In this document: positions 47,465 through 56,423 of the stretch, piece by piece
Layout: every line of letters starts with the position of its first letter
How positions within the stretch are numbered: the stretch's first letter is position 1
Source: Oppiella nova
Lineage: Eukaryota; Arthropoda; Arachnida; Sarcoptiformes; Oppiidae
Assembly: GCA_905397405.1 (NCBI GenBank)
Contig: CAJPVJ010000008.1
Span: 51,432 to 115,431 of the forward strand
Direction: 5' to 3'
Length of the DNA stretch: 64,000 nucleotides
The notes under the pieces: model-generated
Seen by the model: only the letters and a program-made list of their open reading frames with translations
What the model was told of the DNA's origin: nothing
The model's database searches: none
Position numbers and translations under genes: made by a program

Positions 47465-48312
47465 GTCTTACATCAACGTTAAAAAAACAAATTTTTATCC
47501 AAGCACAAAAAGTCATTCCGCAACAGCAACTCAGCCGTGTTGTTGGTAAAGTTGCAGCCAGTGAAAATCCAATTGTTAAAAATTTAGCGATTCAAGCATT
47601 TAAAGCACAGTACGGGATAGACCTTTCTATTGCTGAGCAAAGTGATGCTTTAAAATATAAATCATTCAATGAATTTTTTACCCGTGCCCTAAAAGATGGT
47701 GTTCGAGAAATTGACGCAGATCAGACCAGTATTGTTTCTCCAGCAGATGGTGCAATTTCTCAGTTGGGTAAAATTAAAGATGGTGATGTATTTCAGGCCA
47801 AAGGCCAAAGTTTTTCTGTAGACAAACTGATTGGCGATCCGCAATTGGCTGCACCATTTATCAATGGTGAATTTGCCACGGTTTATTTGTCACCACGTGA
47901 TTATCACCGTGTCCATATGCCATTTGCAGGAACGTTGACAGAAACCTTGTATATCCCTGGTGAGTTATTTTCTGTAAACCAAACGACAGCAGAGAATATT
48001 CCAGGTTTATTTGCGCGTAATGAGCGTATGGTATGTTTGTTTGATACCGAATTAGGACGTATGGCGGTTGTTCTCGTGGGTGCAATGATCGTTGCAGGAA
48101 TTGAAACTGTGGTGACTGGTAAGGTAAAACCAACAGGGCGTTTAGAGTTAAACCAGCATGATTTAGCCTTAGAAAAGGGTGCTGAACTTGGACGTTTTTA
48201 TTTAGGTTCAACCGCAGTTGTATTGTTTGAACAGAATAAAATCACTTGGGATGAACAGTTTAAAGCCAATTCTATTGTGGTGATGGGTGAAGCTTTAGGG
48301 CATACCGTTTAA
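47461..48312 (+). CDS. psd: phosphatidylserine decarboxylase proenzyme
   Basis: Makes phosphatidylethanolamine at the inner membrane. 283 residues. The self-cleavage site is LGST (248-251), where Ser250 becomes the pyruvoyl group. PADG, HRVHMP motif and the DYHRVH region are also there. The GTG start overlaps the sulfurtransferase stop. A hairpin follows. Confidence 0.95.
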   Translation: MSLTSTLKKQIFIQAQKVIPQQQLSRVVGKVAASENPIVKNLAIQAFKAQYGIDLSIAEQSDALKYKSFNEFFTRALKDGVREIDADQTSIVSPADGAISQLGKIKDGDVFQAKGQSFSVDKLIGDPQLAAPFINGEFATVYLSPRDYHRVHMPFAGTLTETLYIPGELFSVNQTTAENIPGLFARNERMVCLFDTELGRMAVVLVGAMIVAGIETVVTGKVKPTGRLELNQHDLALEKGAELGRFYLGSTAVVLFEQNKITWDEQFKANSIVVMGEALGHTV

Positions 48313-48331
48313 TTTGCGTGTTCTATGATGA

Positions 48332-48359
48332 GGTGCACTTTCTGTTGTAGAAAGTCACC
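48332..48359. terminator. hairpin after psd
   Basis: GGTGcACTTTCT and AGAAAGTCACC form a stem with one bulge around a 5-base loop between convergent genes. No clear T run. Confidence 0.45.
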
Positions 48360-48363
48360 GAGT

Positions 48364-48795
48364 CTAAAGCCTTATGGCATTGAAATAAGACAGCTTTAAA
48401 GCCTGTGCATCTGCTAAGGCATTGTGTGGATTTTCAGAGGGGACATGGGTTTCGATTGGATCCTGCATCCATAACTGCATGGTCAGCGGAGGTGTTTGGA
48501 TACATTTTCCTGCAGAAAGTACCAGACTACGAGTAAACAAGGCAAAGTCTTCTGGCCAATCTGCCACAATTTCAAGACTTGTATATTGAGATAAATAAAT
48601 CTGTAAGCGACTTTGAAATTGCGCTAAGGAAATCGGTTTTTGATTTAGACGAGGCATGACATGGTCTTTAACCCAAGTAATTGGGTCTGCGCATTCTAAA
48701 ACTTCATAAAAATGTTGATTATTCTCGTCAACCAATGCCAGCGAAATTAATTCACCACCAAAGCCATTAAATTCACAATCTAGAAATAGTTTCAT
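48364..48795 (-). CDS. DnaQ-fold 3'-5' exonuclease-like protein
   Basis: A 143-residue protein of the DnaQ/RNase H-like exonuclease fold: FLDCEFNG (Asp-Glu pair), a middle VADWPEDF and HNALADAQAL at the end (HxAxxD). The set of acidic residues (D6, E8, D80 region, D in LADA) would bind two metals. It has no partner domain. It is probably a stand-alone nuclease acting on RNA or DNA ends. Function is not known. Confidence 0.82.
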   Translation of the reverse strand: MKLFLDCEFNGFGGELISLALVDENNQHFYEVLECADPITWVKDHVMPRLNQKPISLAQFQSRLQIYLSQYTSLEIVADWPEDFALFTRSLVLSAGKCIQTPPLTMQLWMQDPIETHVPSENPHNALADAQALKLSYFNAIRL

Positions 48796-48819
48796 TCGAA
48801 TTAATCAAAAAATCAAATA

Positions 48820-50178
48820 TTAACCTGCAAAATCAAGGCGCTCTTTGGGGAAAACCACTCTAAAAATAGACCCCCGATTTTCTTTAGAATCAATTTCTAA
48901 ATACGCATTATGTTGCATTAAAACATGCTTCACAATGGCAAGCCCTAAACCTGTTCCACCTGTTTGGCGGCTTCGTGCACTGTCTACGCGATAAAAGCGT
49001 TCGGTTAAACGTGGAATATGTTTTGGATCAATCCCGATCCCGGTATCTTCAACAGTGAAATAACCATGTTCACTGTCATCATGCCAGCCGATTGTAACTG
49101 TGCCACCTTTAGGGGTGTATTTAATCGCATTGGTGATTAAATTACTAAACGCACTGGCAAGCTCTGCATCAGAACCAATTAAGTCACAATGACTGTCAAT
49201 ATCTAAATTTAAAGTATGGCCATAATCGACATTGTAGGCTTGTGCATCATCAAAAAGTTGATTCATCAAATTTGGCATATCGATGATTTGATTTTTTGCG
49301 ACCTGTTTATTGCCTTCTAAACGTGAAAGCAAGAGTAAGTCATTGACCAAGGCATTCATACGACGTGTTTGCGATTGCATCTGTTCAAAGGCACGTTTCC
49401 AGCGCGGATTTAAATCTTCTTGGTCGGTAAAGGTTTCGATATAACCACTGAGTACAGTCAGCGGGGTACGAAGTTCATGTGAAATATTGTCGACAAAGTC
49501 TTTGCGCATTTGTTCCAGATTATGTACACGTGTGACATCGTAAGCGACGAGCAAACGGCTTTCACTACCAAAACGTGTCAGTTTAATCTGTACATAATGC
49601 TCTTCATAAACCGAAGATTTTATTTTAATGCCATCTGGAGATTGGTCGATATTATTAAAATATTCAATAAAGCTCGGCTGGCGGATAATGGTCAAGATAT
49701 TACGACCACGATCTAGCGGTTGAATGCCTAACAGTCTTTCCGCAGCAGGATTCCACCATTCAATTTGATGTAATTCATCCGTTAAAACAACAGCTTCTGC
49801 TAAAGCTATCAGTGAGGATTGCGCCCGATCAATCAATCCGACCATTTCAGCTTGAACAACCCGTTCTTGGCGTTGTGCACGATAAACATTAAAAAGCAGC
49901 GCACCCCAGATACCTTCTAGATTGGGTGGAGAGTCGTAAGGACGATTCGAAATCCACTCATTGACCAAGTATAAAGAGCGTAATTGAAACAGAAAAAAAA
50001 CAGCAAAACCGATGGAAATACAAATCCAAAAATACCCTATCCCTAAACCAATAAATCCGCCGATAATGAGTAAAAAACCAAGTAGGCGTAAATCTTGTTT
50101 TGCAAATTCCCACAAGCTACTGTAACGGAATTTTTTATGTTCTCGTGCAAGATCTGGGACGGGGTAGGGTTCATACAT
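48820..50178 (-). CDS. phoR: phosphate-regulon sensor histidine kinase
   Basis: The sensor of phosphate starvation, working with PstSCAB/PhoU and PhoB. 452 residues. Two hydrophobic helices near residues 31-65 with almost no periplasmic loop, as usual for PhoR. A PAS domain at about 120-215. The histidine is His234 (NISHELRTPL). The kinase domain has NAIKYTPKGG, DTGIGIDP and GGTGLGLAIVK. It follows phoB by 25 bases. Confidence 0.96.
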   Translation of the reverse strand: MYEPYPVPDLAREHKKFRYSSLWEFAKQDLRLLGFLLIIGGFIGLGIGYFWICISIGFAVFFLFQLRSLYLVNEWISNRPYDSPPNLEGIWGALLFNVYRAQRQERVVQAEMVGLIDRAQSSLIALAEAVVLTDELHQIEWWNPAAERLLGIQPLDRGRNILTIIRQPSFIEYFNNIDQSPDGIKIKSSVYEEHYVQIKLTRFGSESRLLVAYDVTRVHNLEQMRKDFVDNISHELRTPLTVLSGYIETFTDQEDLNPRWKRAFEQMQSQTRRMNALVNDLLLLSRLEGNKQVAKNQIIDMPNLMNQLFDDAQAYNVDYGHTLNLDIDSHCDLIGSDAELASAFSNLITNAIKYTPKGGTVTIGWHDDSEHGYFTVEDTGIGIDPKHIPRLTERFYRVDSARSRQTGGTGLGLAIVKHVLMQHNAYLEIDSKENRGSIFRVVFPKERLDFAG

Positions 50179-50203
50179 AGAAATTTATTTACCTTGAGAA
50201 TGC

Positions 50204-50914
50204 TTAACCTAAAGCAACATCTGCACGGGTAGAGAAGCGATAACCCGTTCCACGTACAGTTTGTACGTAGCGATCAGCACCATAAGGTTCAAGCACTTTA
50301 CGTAAGCGGCGGATGTGTACATCTATGGTACGGTCTTCAATATACACGTTACCACCCCAGACTTGATCAAGTAACTGGGCACGTGTATAAGCACGTTCAG
50401 GATGTGTCATAAAGAATGCCAATAAGCGGTATTCTGTTGGACCCATTTCTAAAATATTATCACTAAAACTGACGCGTTGGCTCACTGGATCAAGTATTAA
50501 TCCATTGGCATCAATGGTTTTTTCGCCACTGAGTGCATTGGCACGACGAAGGACAGCTTTGATACGCGAAACCAATTCACGGGTAGAGAATGGTTTGGTC
50601 ATATAGTCATCTGCACCAGCATCAAGACCTTGAACTTTATGGTCTTCTTCGCCACGTGCTGTCAACATGATGACTGGAATTTCTGCCAAGTTTTCATCAC
50701 GTTTTAAGCGACGACATAAGTCTACACCGCTCACACCGCCAGGCATCATCCAATCGAGTAAAATCAAAGATGGTCGTTGGTCAACAATCATTTGATGGGC
50801 TTGTTTTGCATCTTCAGCTTGCAGGCATTGAAAACCTGCCATATCCAATGAGGTATGAATCATTTCTCGAATCGGAAGTTCGTCATCGACGATTAATATA
50901 TAGTCATCTTTCAC
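50204..50914 (-). CDS. phoB: phosphate-regulon response regulator
   Basis: Activates phosphate-starvation genes when phosphorylated by PhoR. 236 residues. Receiver domain with the acidic pair Asp10/Asp11, phospho-acceptor Asp54 and a conserved Lys ([10 protein letters not shown]). OmpR/PhoB-type winged helix at about 135-230 ([15 protein letters not shown], then [16 protein letters not shown]). A Pho box lies upstream, suggesting self-activation. Confidence 0.97.
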   Translation of the reverse strand: MKDDYILIVDDELPIREMIHTSLDMAGFQCLQAEDAKQAHQMIVDQRPSLILLDWMMPGGVSGVDLCRRLKRDENLAEIPVIMLTARGEEDHKVQGLDAGADDYMTKPFSTRELVSRIKAVLRRANALSGEKTIDANGLILDPVSQRVSFSDNILEMGPTEYRLLAFFMTHPERAYTRAQLLDQVWGGNVYIEDRTIDVHIRRLRKVLEPYGADRYVQTVRGTGYRFSTRADVALG

Positions 50915-51139
50915 AACGCAATATCCTATGTATGAACGGTGTACCGTCTTTTATTTATGACAGGCTTATTACAAAGATTAATTATGACAGTATCATTGCA
51001 AAAAGAAGATGTTGACGAATTTTTGCAAAAAAATGTGACAAATAATCGTCGATATGATGAATAATCCATGACATTTTTAAATAAATGTTCCATTTTGAGG
51101 AAAGAAATTTATTTAAAATGAACATAAAAATACGCTATT

Positions 51140-51167
51140 TGACAGTTTTATGACGATTTTATGACAG
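51140..51167 (-). promoter_or_regulatory. Pho box upstream of phoB
   Basis: Read on the minus strand: CTGTCAT, four A, TCGTCAT, four A, CTGTCA. The repeated (C/T)TGTCAT units every 11 bases are the PhoB target form. It is 226 bases before the phoB start, with a TATTTT -10-like stretch about 10 bases downstream, so the leader would be about 200 bases. Confidence 0.82.
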
Positions 51168-51187
51168 GATTGTGCAGGCTAAAAAGC

Positions 51188-51862
51188 TTATTTAGATGAA
51201 AATGAATCAATCAGCGATATAAATACAATTTCACATGCTGAGACAATTTCTTCAAGCGATTGTTTAAACCCACCCATGACCCAGCGCACCGCAATTTGAG
51301 TCACATAGCCATTTAAACCTGTGGCAACCAAGGAAATTTCTTGTTCACTACGTTCAATATGCGGCATCATCAGGGTGACAAAAGAGTGAATTAATCGATC
51401 AAAACGGCCCATCGTTTCATGGATCGTGGCATGATTATGCAGTTCTTGAACCAGCATGGCATCGATATAAATAATACGCGCCACACGTGGATCATTTTTT
51501 AACATGGTAAAGATTGCAGTTAAGCCACCACGGATCATATTTTTAGGATCAGGTGCTGCTTGCATGACCCCTTGCATCACGGTTTGTTGTAATTGTTCAA
51601 TCAGTTGTAGAAAGATGACTTGGAACAGTTCTTCACTTTTTTTGAAGGACTCATAAAAATAACGTTCAGTTAGCTTGGCTTCATTACAAATATCTTTGAC
51701 GGTGACAGAAAAAAAGCCATGCGTACCATAAGCTTCAATCCCTGCTTCGATCAACTTTTCTCGACGTGCAAGTTTCCGCTCAGATAAGGACATGCCTTTA
51801 AATTGACGCTCTTTGGCAGCTTTATTTATAGTTTTCTTTTCAGTGGAAAGTGGTTCATTCAT
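51188..51862 (-). CDS. TetR-family regulator
   Basis: A 224-residue regulator. The N-terminal helix-turn-helix (about residues 30-75) is in KLIEAGIEAYGTHGFFSVTVKDICNEA, here abbreviated. The effector domain is all helical with no obvious ligand motif. The first about 25 residues are a charged extension. It is divergent from the SDR gene, and a perfect palindrome lies between them. The gene ends only 20 bases before the Pho box. Confidence 0.88.
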   Translation of the reverse strand: MNEPLSTEKKTINKAAKERQFKGMSLSERKLARREKLIEAGIEAYGTHGFFSVTVKDICNEAKLTERYFYESFKKSEELFQVIFLQLIEQLQQTVMQGVMQAAPDPKNMIRGGLTAIFTMLKNDPRVARIIYIDAMLVQELHNHATIHETMGRFDRLIHSFVTLMMPHIERSEQEISLVATGLNGYVTQIAVRWVMGGFKQSLEEIVSACEIVFISLIDSFSSK

Positions 51863-51978
51863 TGTAAAAAATTACTCGTGTCATATTTGATTGTCACAAA
51901 GAAGCGCTTATTTTAGCAATAAAAGCCATTGAAACCTATTCTAGAATTTTTGTATAAAAAAACATCGGCTAAATCATA

Positions 51979-52014
51979 ATATAATATTGACAATAATGAT
52001 TGTCAAAATTATAT
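51979..52014. promoter_or_regulatory. 36 bp palindromic operator with two overlapping divergent promoters
   Basis: The 16-base arms ATATAATATTGACAAT (51979-51994) and its exact complement (51999-52014) are separated by AATG. In each direction the arm supplies TTGACA, and 17 bases on there is TATATT, so both the SDR and the TetR gene have a near-consensus sigma-70 promoter inside the operator. A TetR dimer would block both. Confidence 0.85.
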
Positions 52015-52074
52015 TGAGCAAGTGAGCTGCACATCACTCTGAATGCTTTGTGCGGGTTTAAAAAAGGATAGACA

Positions 52075-52920
52075 ATGAAAAATTTTAAAAACAAAGTCGC
52101 TGCAATTACTGGTGCTGGCTCTGGTATGGGACAACAACTTGCTATTTTATTGGCAAAAGCAGGTTGTCATTTATCCATTAGTGATGTGAATGAAAAAGGT
52201 TTAGCTGAAACCGTTGAACTGGTCAAACCATATAATGTTCGTGTGACCTCAAAGAAAGTGAACGTTGCCAAAGTTGAAGAAATGCGAGCTTGGGCTGCGG
52301 ACACAGTGCAAAATCATGGTTCTGTAAACATGATTTTTAACAATGCTGGTGTGGCTTTAGGTTCTACCGTAGAAGGCGCATCTTATGACGAACTAGAATG
52401 GATTATGGATATCAATTTCTGGGGCGTTGTATACGGAACAAAAGAATTTTTGCCTTATATCAAAAAAACAGGTGATGGGCATATCATCAACATTTCGAGC
52501 TTGTTTGGTTTAACCGCGCAACCGACTCAATCTGCATATAATGCATCTAAATTTGCGGTACGTGGTTTTACTGAATCATTACGTCAAGAATTAGATATCG
52601 AAAAGTGCGGTGTATCGGCGCTATGTGTTCATCCAGGCGGTATTCGTACCAATATCGCAAATGATGCACGTATGAATGACAGCTTACGTTCTTTGGGGAT
52701 GAACCCTGACAAATCAGCTAAAGCATTCAATAAACTATTACGTATGCCACCAGAAGATGCTGCTCAACAAATGTTGGATGCTGTACTGAAAGACAAACGT
52801 CGTTTGCTTATTGGGAATGATGCAAAAACTTTGGATTTAATTCAGCGTATTTTACCGACTGGATATCAAAAAATTACAGGTTTTGCGACCAAGTTTAGTA
52901 AAAAATTAGAACCAAAATAA
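52075..52920 (+). CDS. short-chain dehydrogenase/reductase under TetR control
   Basis: A 281-residue classical SDR. The NAD(P) motif is TGAGSGMG (residues 12-19), NNAG follows, and the catalytic Tyr155 and Lys159 are in YNASK with the Ser upstream in NISSLFG. AAAGGATAG precedes the ATG. The C-terminal extension is lysine-rich. The substrate is unknown; related genes beside TetR regulators often act on lipids or aromatic compounds, but this is only an inference. Confidence 0.9.
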   Translation: MKNFKNKVAAITGAGSGMGQQLAILLAKAGCHLSISDVNEKGLAETVELVKPYNVRVTSKKVNVAKVEEMRAWAADTVQNHGSVNMIFNNAGVALGSTVEGASYDELEWIMDINFWGVVYGTKEFLPYIKKTGDGHIINISSLFGLTAQPTQSAYNASKFAVRGFTESLRQELDIEKCGVSALCVHPGGIRTNIANDARMNDSLRSLGMNPDKSAKAFNKLLRMPPEDAAQQMLDAVLKDKRRLLIGNDAKTLDLIQRILPTGYQKITGFATKFSKKLEPK

Positions 52921-52930
52921 TTGATTTATA

Positions 52931-52969
52931 AAATGAAAAAACCGTCAAGCTGACGGTTTTTTTCATTTT
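52931..52969 (+). terminator. terminator of the SDR gene
   Basis: AAAAACCGTCA and its complement around a 3-base AGC loop; the stem extends into AAAATG/CATTTT. It may act on both strands. Confidence 0.9.
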
Positions 52970-53016
52970 AGACATTGTGAAATTATGCGCTGAATAACAA
53001 CTTAATATCCATTCAT

Positions 53017-54384
53017 TTAAATTAAGATCTCAATCGTTTTCTTTTTCCAAACAAATTGGTAATACAAACCTTGCATGAGACATAGACTGAAAAAGGTCAG
53101 TGCAAGCGCATACCAAATACCTTGTAAACCAAACCACTGACTAAATAAGTATGCACACGGAACTTCAATGAGCAGGATGGATAAAATATTAAAAATCATA
53201 GGAACAGTTACGGTTCCGCTGGCACGCATGATCGAGGCAAAAATTGCACTTGCACCAAAGAATATAATCGACCACAACACAATAAATAGTAATTGTTGAC
53301 CCAATTCAATCACTGATGGATCTGTAATAAACAACGCCATCAAATATTTTGAACAAATATAGGCCAAGAGTACCAATGAACCTGTAATCACGATATTACT
53401 CAGCAGTGCCGTTCGCGTCACTTTTGCCAGTAGTTCAGACTTCCCAGCACCAATCGCTTGCGCCGCGAAGATGGAACCCGCAATCGCAATCGACAATGCA
53501 GGGAACTGAATATAGTTGAGCACTTGGTTGACTGCACCATATGCTGCTGTTGCATGTGCCCCATGTTGATTGACCAGTCCAATCACCACCAATCCTGCAA
53601 CCGAGTTAGTCACCATTTGAATACCTGTCGGCACACCCAAGCGCAAAATACTGCGACTAAATTGTGGGTGATAGCGAATATGTTGGATTAACGCTGCATC
53701 AGGTCTTAAAGCATGGTCCTTTTTATTCAAATAGACATAAAGGAAAACTAAAGTTGAAATAAAGCCTAAGCCACTGGCAATTGCTGGAGCAATAATGCCG
53801 AGTTTAGGTAGACCAAAGTAACCGCCAATCAAGGCTGGAGTTACAATGACGCCCACAATGATCGTCAGACTTGATGCCATCAATGGTGTAGTACTGTCAC
53901 CCACACCACGTAAAATAGAGGTGTAGGTGATGTAGATGAATAGAAAAGGACTACTCATTAGCATCCATTGAACATAGGGCAGTGCAAGATGCATGATTTT
54001 GGGATCTATCCCCAAAAGCAATAGAATTTCTTTGGCAAAAAATACCCCTAAAAAGGCAATGATTGATCCACCAATCAGGGTCATAAATAACAATGCGCCA
54101 ACAATGGTACGCACTTTTTCGATATCTTTGGCGCCCCACGCTTGTCCAACCAAAACAGTTGCACCTGTAGATAGACCAATCACAAAAGCTAGCAATAAAA
54201 ATAGAATCGGAAAAAATACCGAAATTGCGGCAATCGCTTCTACTCCGAGCATCTGCCCAACAAAAATGGTATTAATTGTTCCAGACAGATTTTGCAGAAT
54301 ATTGGTTAGAATCAGTGGGCCAAGGAAGATTAAAAAAACCTTCCAGAATTTGGGTTGGTGAAGCATATCGGGACGAGCTGGCAT
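53017..54384 (-). CDS. MATE-family multidrug/Na+ efflux transporter
   Basis: A 455-residue inner-membrane exporter with 12 helices in two similar halves. The conserved N-terminal LGPLILTNILQNLSGTINTIFVGQ and matching second-half TGIQMVTNSVAGLVVIGLVNQ show the inverted-repeat MATE design. The first-half motif ATVLVGQAWGA is also typical. Drug range is not shown. It is a single gene on the minus strand. Confidence 0.9.
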   Translation of the reverse strand: MPARPDMLHQPKFWKVFLIFLGPLILTNILQNLSGTINTIFVGQMLGVEAIAAISVFFPILFLLLAFVIGLSTGATVLVGQAWGAKDIEKVRTIVGALLFMTLIGGSIIAFLGVFFAKEILLLLGIDPKIMHLALPYVQWMLMSSPFLFIYITYTSILRGVGDSTTPLMASSLTIIVGVIVTPALIGGYFGLPKLGIIAPAIASGLGFISTLVFLYVYLNKKDHALRPDAALIQHIRYHPQFSRSILRLGVPTGIQMVTNSVAGLVVIGLVNQHGAHATAAYGAVNQVLNYIQFPALSIAIAGSIFAAQAIGAGKSELLAKVTRTALLSNIVITGSLVLLAYICSKYLMALFITDPSVIELGQQLLFIVLWSIIFFGASAIFASIMRASGTVTVPMIFNILSILLIEVPCAYLFSQWFGLQGIWYALALTFFSLCLMQGLYYQFVWKKKTIEILI

Positions 54385-54448
54385 CTTTTATTCTACTGTC
54401 TATTTCGAGTGTCTTTATCTTATTGATAATATAACAAACGCTGAGTAA

Positions 54449-54479
54449 AAAGCCTGAGTATTTGAGTAACTCAGGCTTT
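54449..54479 (-). terminator. terminator of the aminotransferase gene
   Basis: AAAGCCTGAG and CTCAGGCTTT around an 11-base loop; on the minus strand TTTTT follows. Confidence 0.82.
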
Positions 54480-54511
54480 AATTTTATAGAGATGATCTGT
54501 ATGGATCGGGA

Positions 54512-55666
54512 TTAAATTTGATTTAAAATTTCACAGGCCTGAATCAAAGTTTGTTCCTTTTTAGCAAAACAAAAACGCACTAAACGTAAGTTTTTAGGGG
54601 CTTGCTTATAAAAAACAGAAACTGGAATCGCCACAATTTTATGTTCTTCCGCTAAGAATTTACACATCTCTACATCATTTAAATCTGGGCGAATTTGGCT
54701 GTAGTCAACATTTTGAAAGAATGTGCCTTGAGAGGGGATTAAACTGAATTTTGAATCCGCAATACCTGAAATAAACAGGTCACGCTTTTGCTGATAAAAG
54801 CTTGATAATCCATCAATATGTTCAGGATGCTGTTGCATAAAATTGGCAAGTGCCATTTGTACGGGGGTTACCCCACAGAAGTTGGCAAATTGATAAATTT
54901 GACGAAATACTTTCATGAGCTCTGGCGTCGCAATGCAATAACCTGTTTTCCAACCCGTGACATGAAAGGTTTTACCAAAAGAACCGACTACAAAACTACG
55001 CTCTCTGAGCTCTGGAAATGACAATGCCGAATAATGTTTTTCGCCGTCATAAATCAGATGCTCATAGACTTCGTCTGAAAGCACAATAATATTTTTATCT
55101 TGAATCAGTTCAATTAAATTTAGCCAGTCTTGTTTAGACCAAATCGCCCCAGTTGGATTGTGTGGGGTATTTACAATCACCATACGGGTTTTATCTGTAA
55201 TCGCAGATTTGACTTGATTCCAATCTACAGAAAACTCAGGCGCATTGAGTGGGATATGAATGGCTTTACCACCGACCAATTGCACGCTCGGAGCATAACT
55301 ATCATAGCTTGGATCAAAAATAATCACTTCATCGTCTTGATGGATGATGGCTTGTATTACACTAAAAATCCCGATCGTTGCCCCCGGTGTGATGGTGATT
55401 TCTGTGACTGGATCAAGTTGTAATTGATCACGTTTTAAAAATAGTTGAGCCAGTTGTTCTCTTAGCGCTAATAAACCATCACCCGCTGCGTATTGGTTAA
55501 AACCGTCCAATGTAGCTTGGCTCAGTGCTTGTAGTAACGCTGGTGGTGCATCAAAGTCTGGAAAACCTTGAGATAAGTTAAGGGCGTTAAGACGATGTGC
55601 CATTGCGGTCATGATGCTAAAAATGGTGACGCCTTGAGCAGGGAGTTTGGAGTGGATTTCGATCAT
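54512..55666 (-). CDS. pyridoxal-phosphate aminotransferase, methionine (YbdL) type
   Basis: A 384-residue fold-type I enzyme. The start KLPAQGVTIFSIM and LSQGFPDF match E. coli YbdL, a methionine/aromatic transaminase. The PLP lysine is in SFGKTFHVTGWK, and NPHNPTGAIW binds the substrate carboxylate. It marks the last core gene before the accessory region. Confidence 0.92.
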   Translation of the reverse strand: MIEIHSKLPAQGVTIFSIMTAMAHRLNALNLSQGFPDFDAPPALLQALSQATLDGFNQYAAGDGLLALREQLAQLFLKRDQLQLDPVTEITITPGATIGIFSVIQAIIHQDDEVIIFDPSYDSYAPSVQLVGGKAIHIPLNAPEFSVDWNQVKSAITDKTRMVIVNTPHNPTGAIWSKQDWLNLIELIQDKNIIVLSDEVYEHLIYDGEKHYSALSFPELRERSFVVGSFGKTFHVTGWKTGYCIATPELMKVFRQIYQFANFCGVTPVQMALANFMQQHPEHIDGLSSFYQQKRDLFISGIADSKFSLIPSQGTFFQNVDYSQIRPDLNDVEMCKFLAEEHKIVAIPVSVFYKQAPKNLRLVRFCFAKKEQTLIQACEILNQI

Positions 55667-56120
55667 GACCAGACTGATTTTATAAATGCATTGGTGGCAG
55701 TTTAGCAGGTCGTTTTAATGAGCTGAATAGGATTAAGTAATCTATTGGTTAGGAGGAGGTGTACGGGAGGAGTTTAAGATTGAGAAAGTAAGACTTAGGG
55801 GGAAGTAATGTTTTGTTACTAAATATATTTGGGGAGTTGGGTTGGGATTTTGGCTTTATAGCTCGTATTGTATTGATAATGAGGGTAGTGTTTGACTTCG
55901 TATAACGGCCACTATGTTAAATGGTGAATAAAAAATGAATTTTCTGTTAAAAAATGATGTAGTATTTTGATTAATAATTTAATGAACTTTTTTCAGTAAT
56001 TTTCTTAGAATATATAATTATAATTATGATTATCAGGACAAAAATTTGTATTAAATCATCTTTAATAAATCTAAATATTTGAAAGTAATTATTGAAATTA
56101 TTAGAATATGGATACTTTAA
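55667..56120. other. boundary region between core genome and the RHS module
   Basis: About 450 bases. The first half is very G-rich on the plus strand (AGGAGGAGGTG, GGGAGGAG, AGGGGGAAG), unlike its surroundings. The dif-like site is at 55895-55922. The remainder is AT-rich and holds the promoter of the lipoprotein gene. No gene seen. Confidence 0.6.
55895..55922 (+). repeat. left XerC/XerD recombination site (pdif-like)
   Basis: ACTTCGTATAA (XerC-type arm, 55895-55905), spacer CGGCCA, CTATGTTAAAT (XerD-type arm, 55912-55922). The XerD arm matches the E. coli dif arm at 10 of 11 bases and the layout 11-6-11 is standard. The XerC arm differs from the right-hand site by one base. It points opposite to that site. 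Confidence 0.82.
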
Positions 56121-56375
56121 ATGAAAAAAATATCTTTATTAATCAGTGCTATACTTTTTATGCTAGGATGTGCTGAAAAAAAACTACCAGAACAAGGCCA
56201 TTCTGGTCCGACTATTGATGTACAACAAAGTATTAAAGATACTCAAGCTATACAATCTGTGCATGATTCTTCTCAAGTAGATAATTCACAGAGCAATTCA
56301 TCAGTAGCAAATATTGTAGAAGAGCCTAACGCTATAGGAAAAAATAATTCTTCAGATATTGAATCTAAAAAATAA
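56121..56375 (+). CDS. small lipoprotein upstream of the RHS gene
   Basis: An 84-residue protein: signal peptide with LGC (Cys 17), then a low-complexity hydrophilic tail of Ser, Asn, Gln and Asp. No domain is seen. It ends 48 bases before the RHS gene on the same strand and is likely cotranscribed. Because the RHS protein is itself exported, this could be an outer-membrane partner or anchor; that is speculation. The ribosome site is weak. Confidence 0.7.
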   Translation: MKKISLLISAILFMLGCAEKKLPEQGHSGPTIDVQQSIKDTQAIQSVHDSSQVDNSQSNSSVANIVEEPNAIGKNNSSDIESKK

Positions 56376-56423
56376 TAAAACTTTTAGTACAAATGCACTA
56401 TCCCCCAATATTATTGAGCAATA

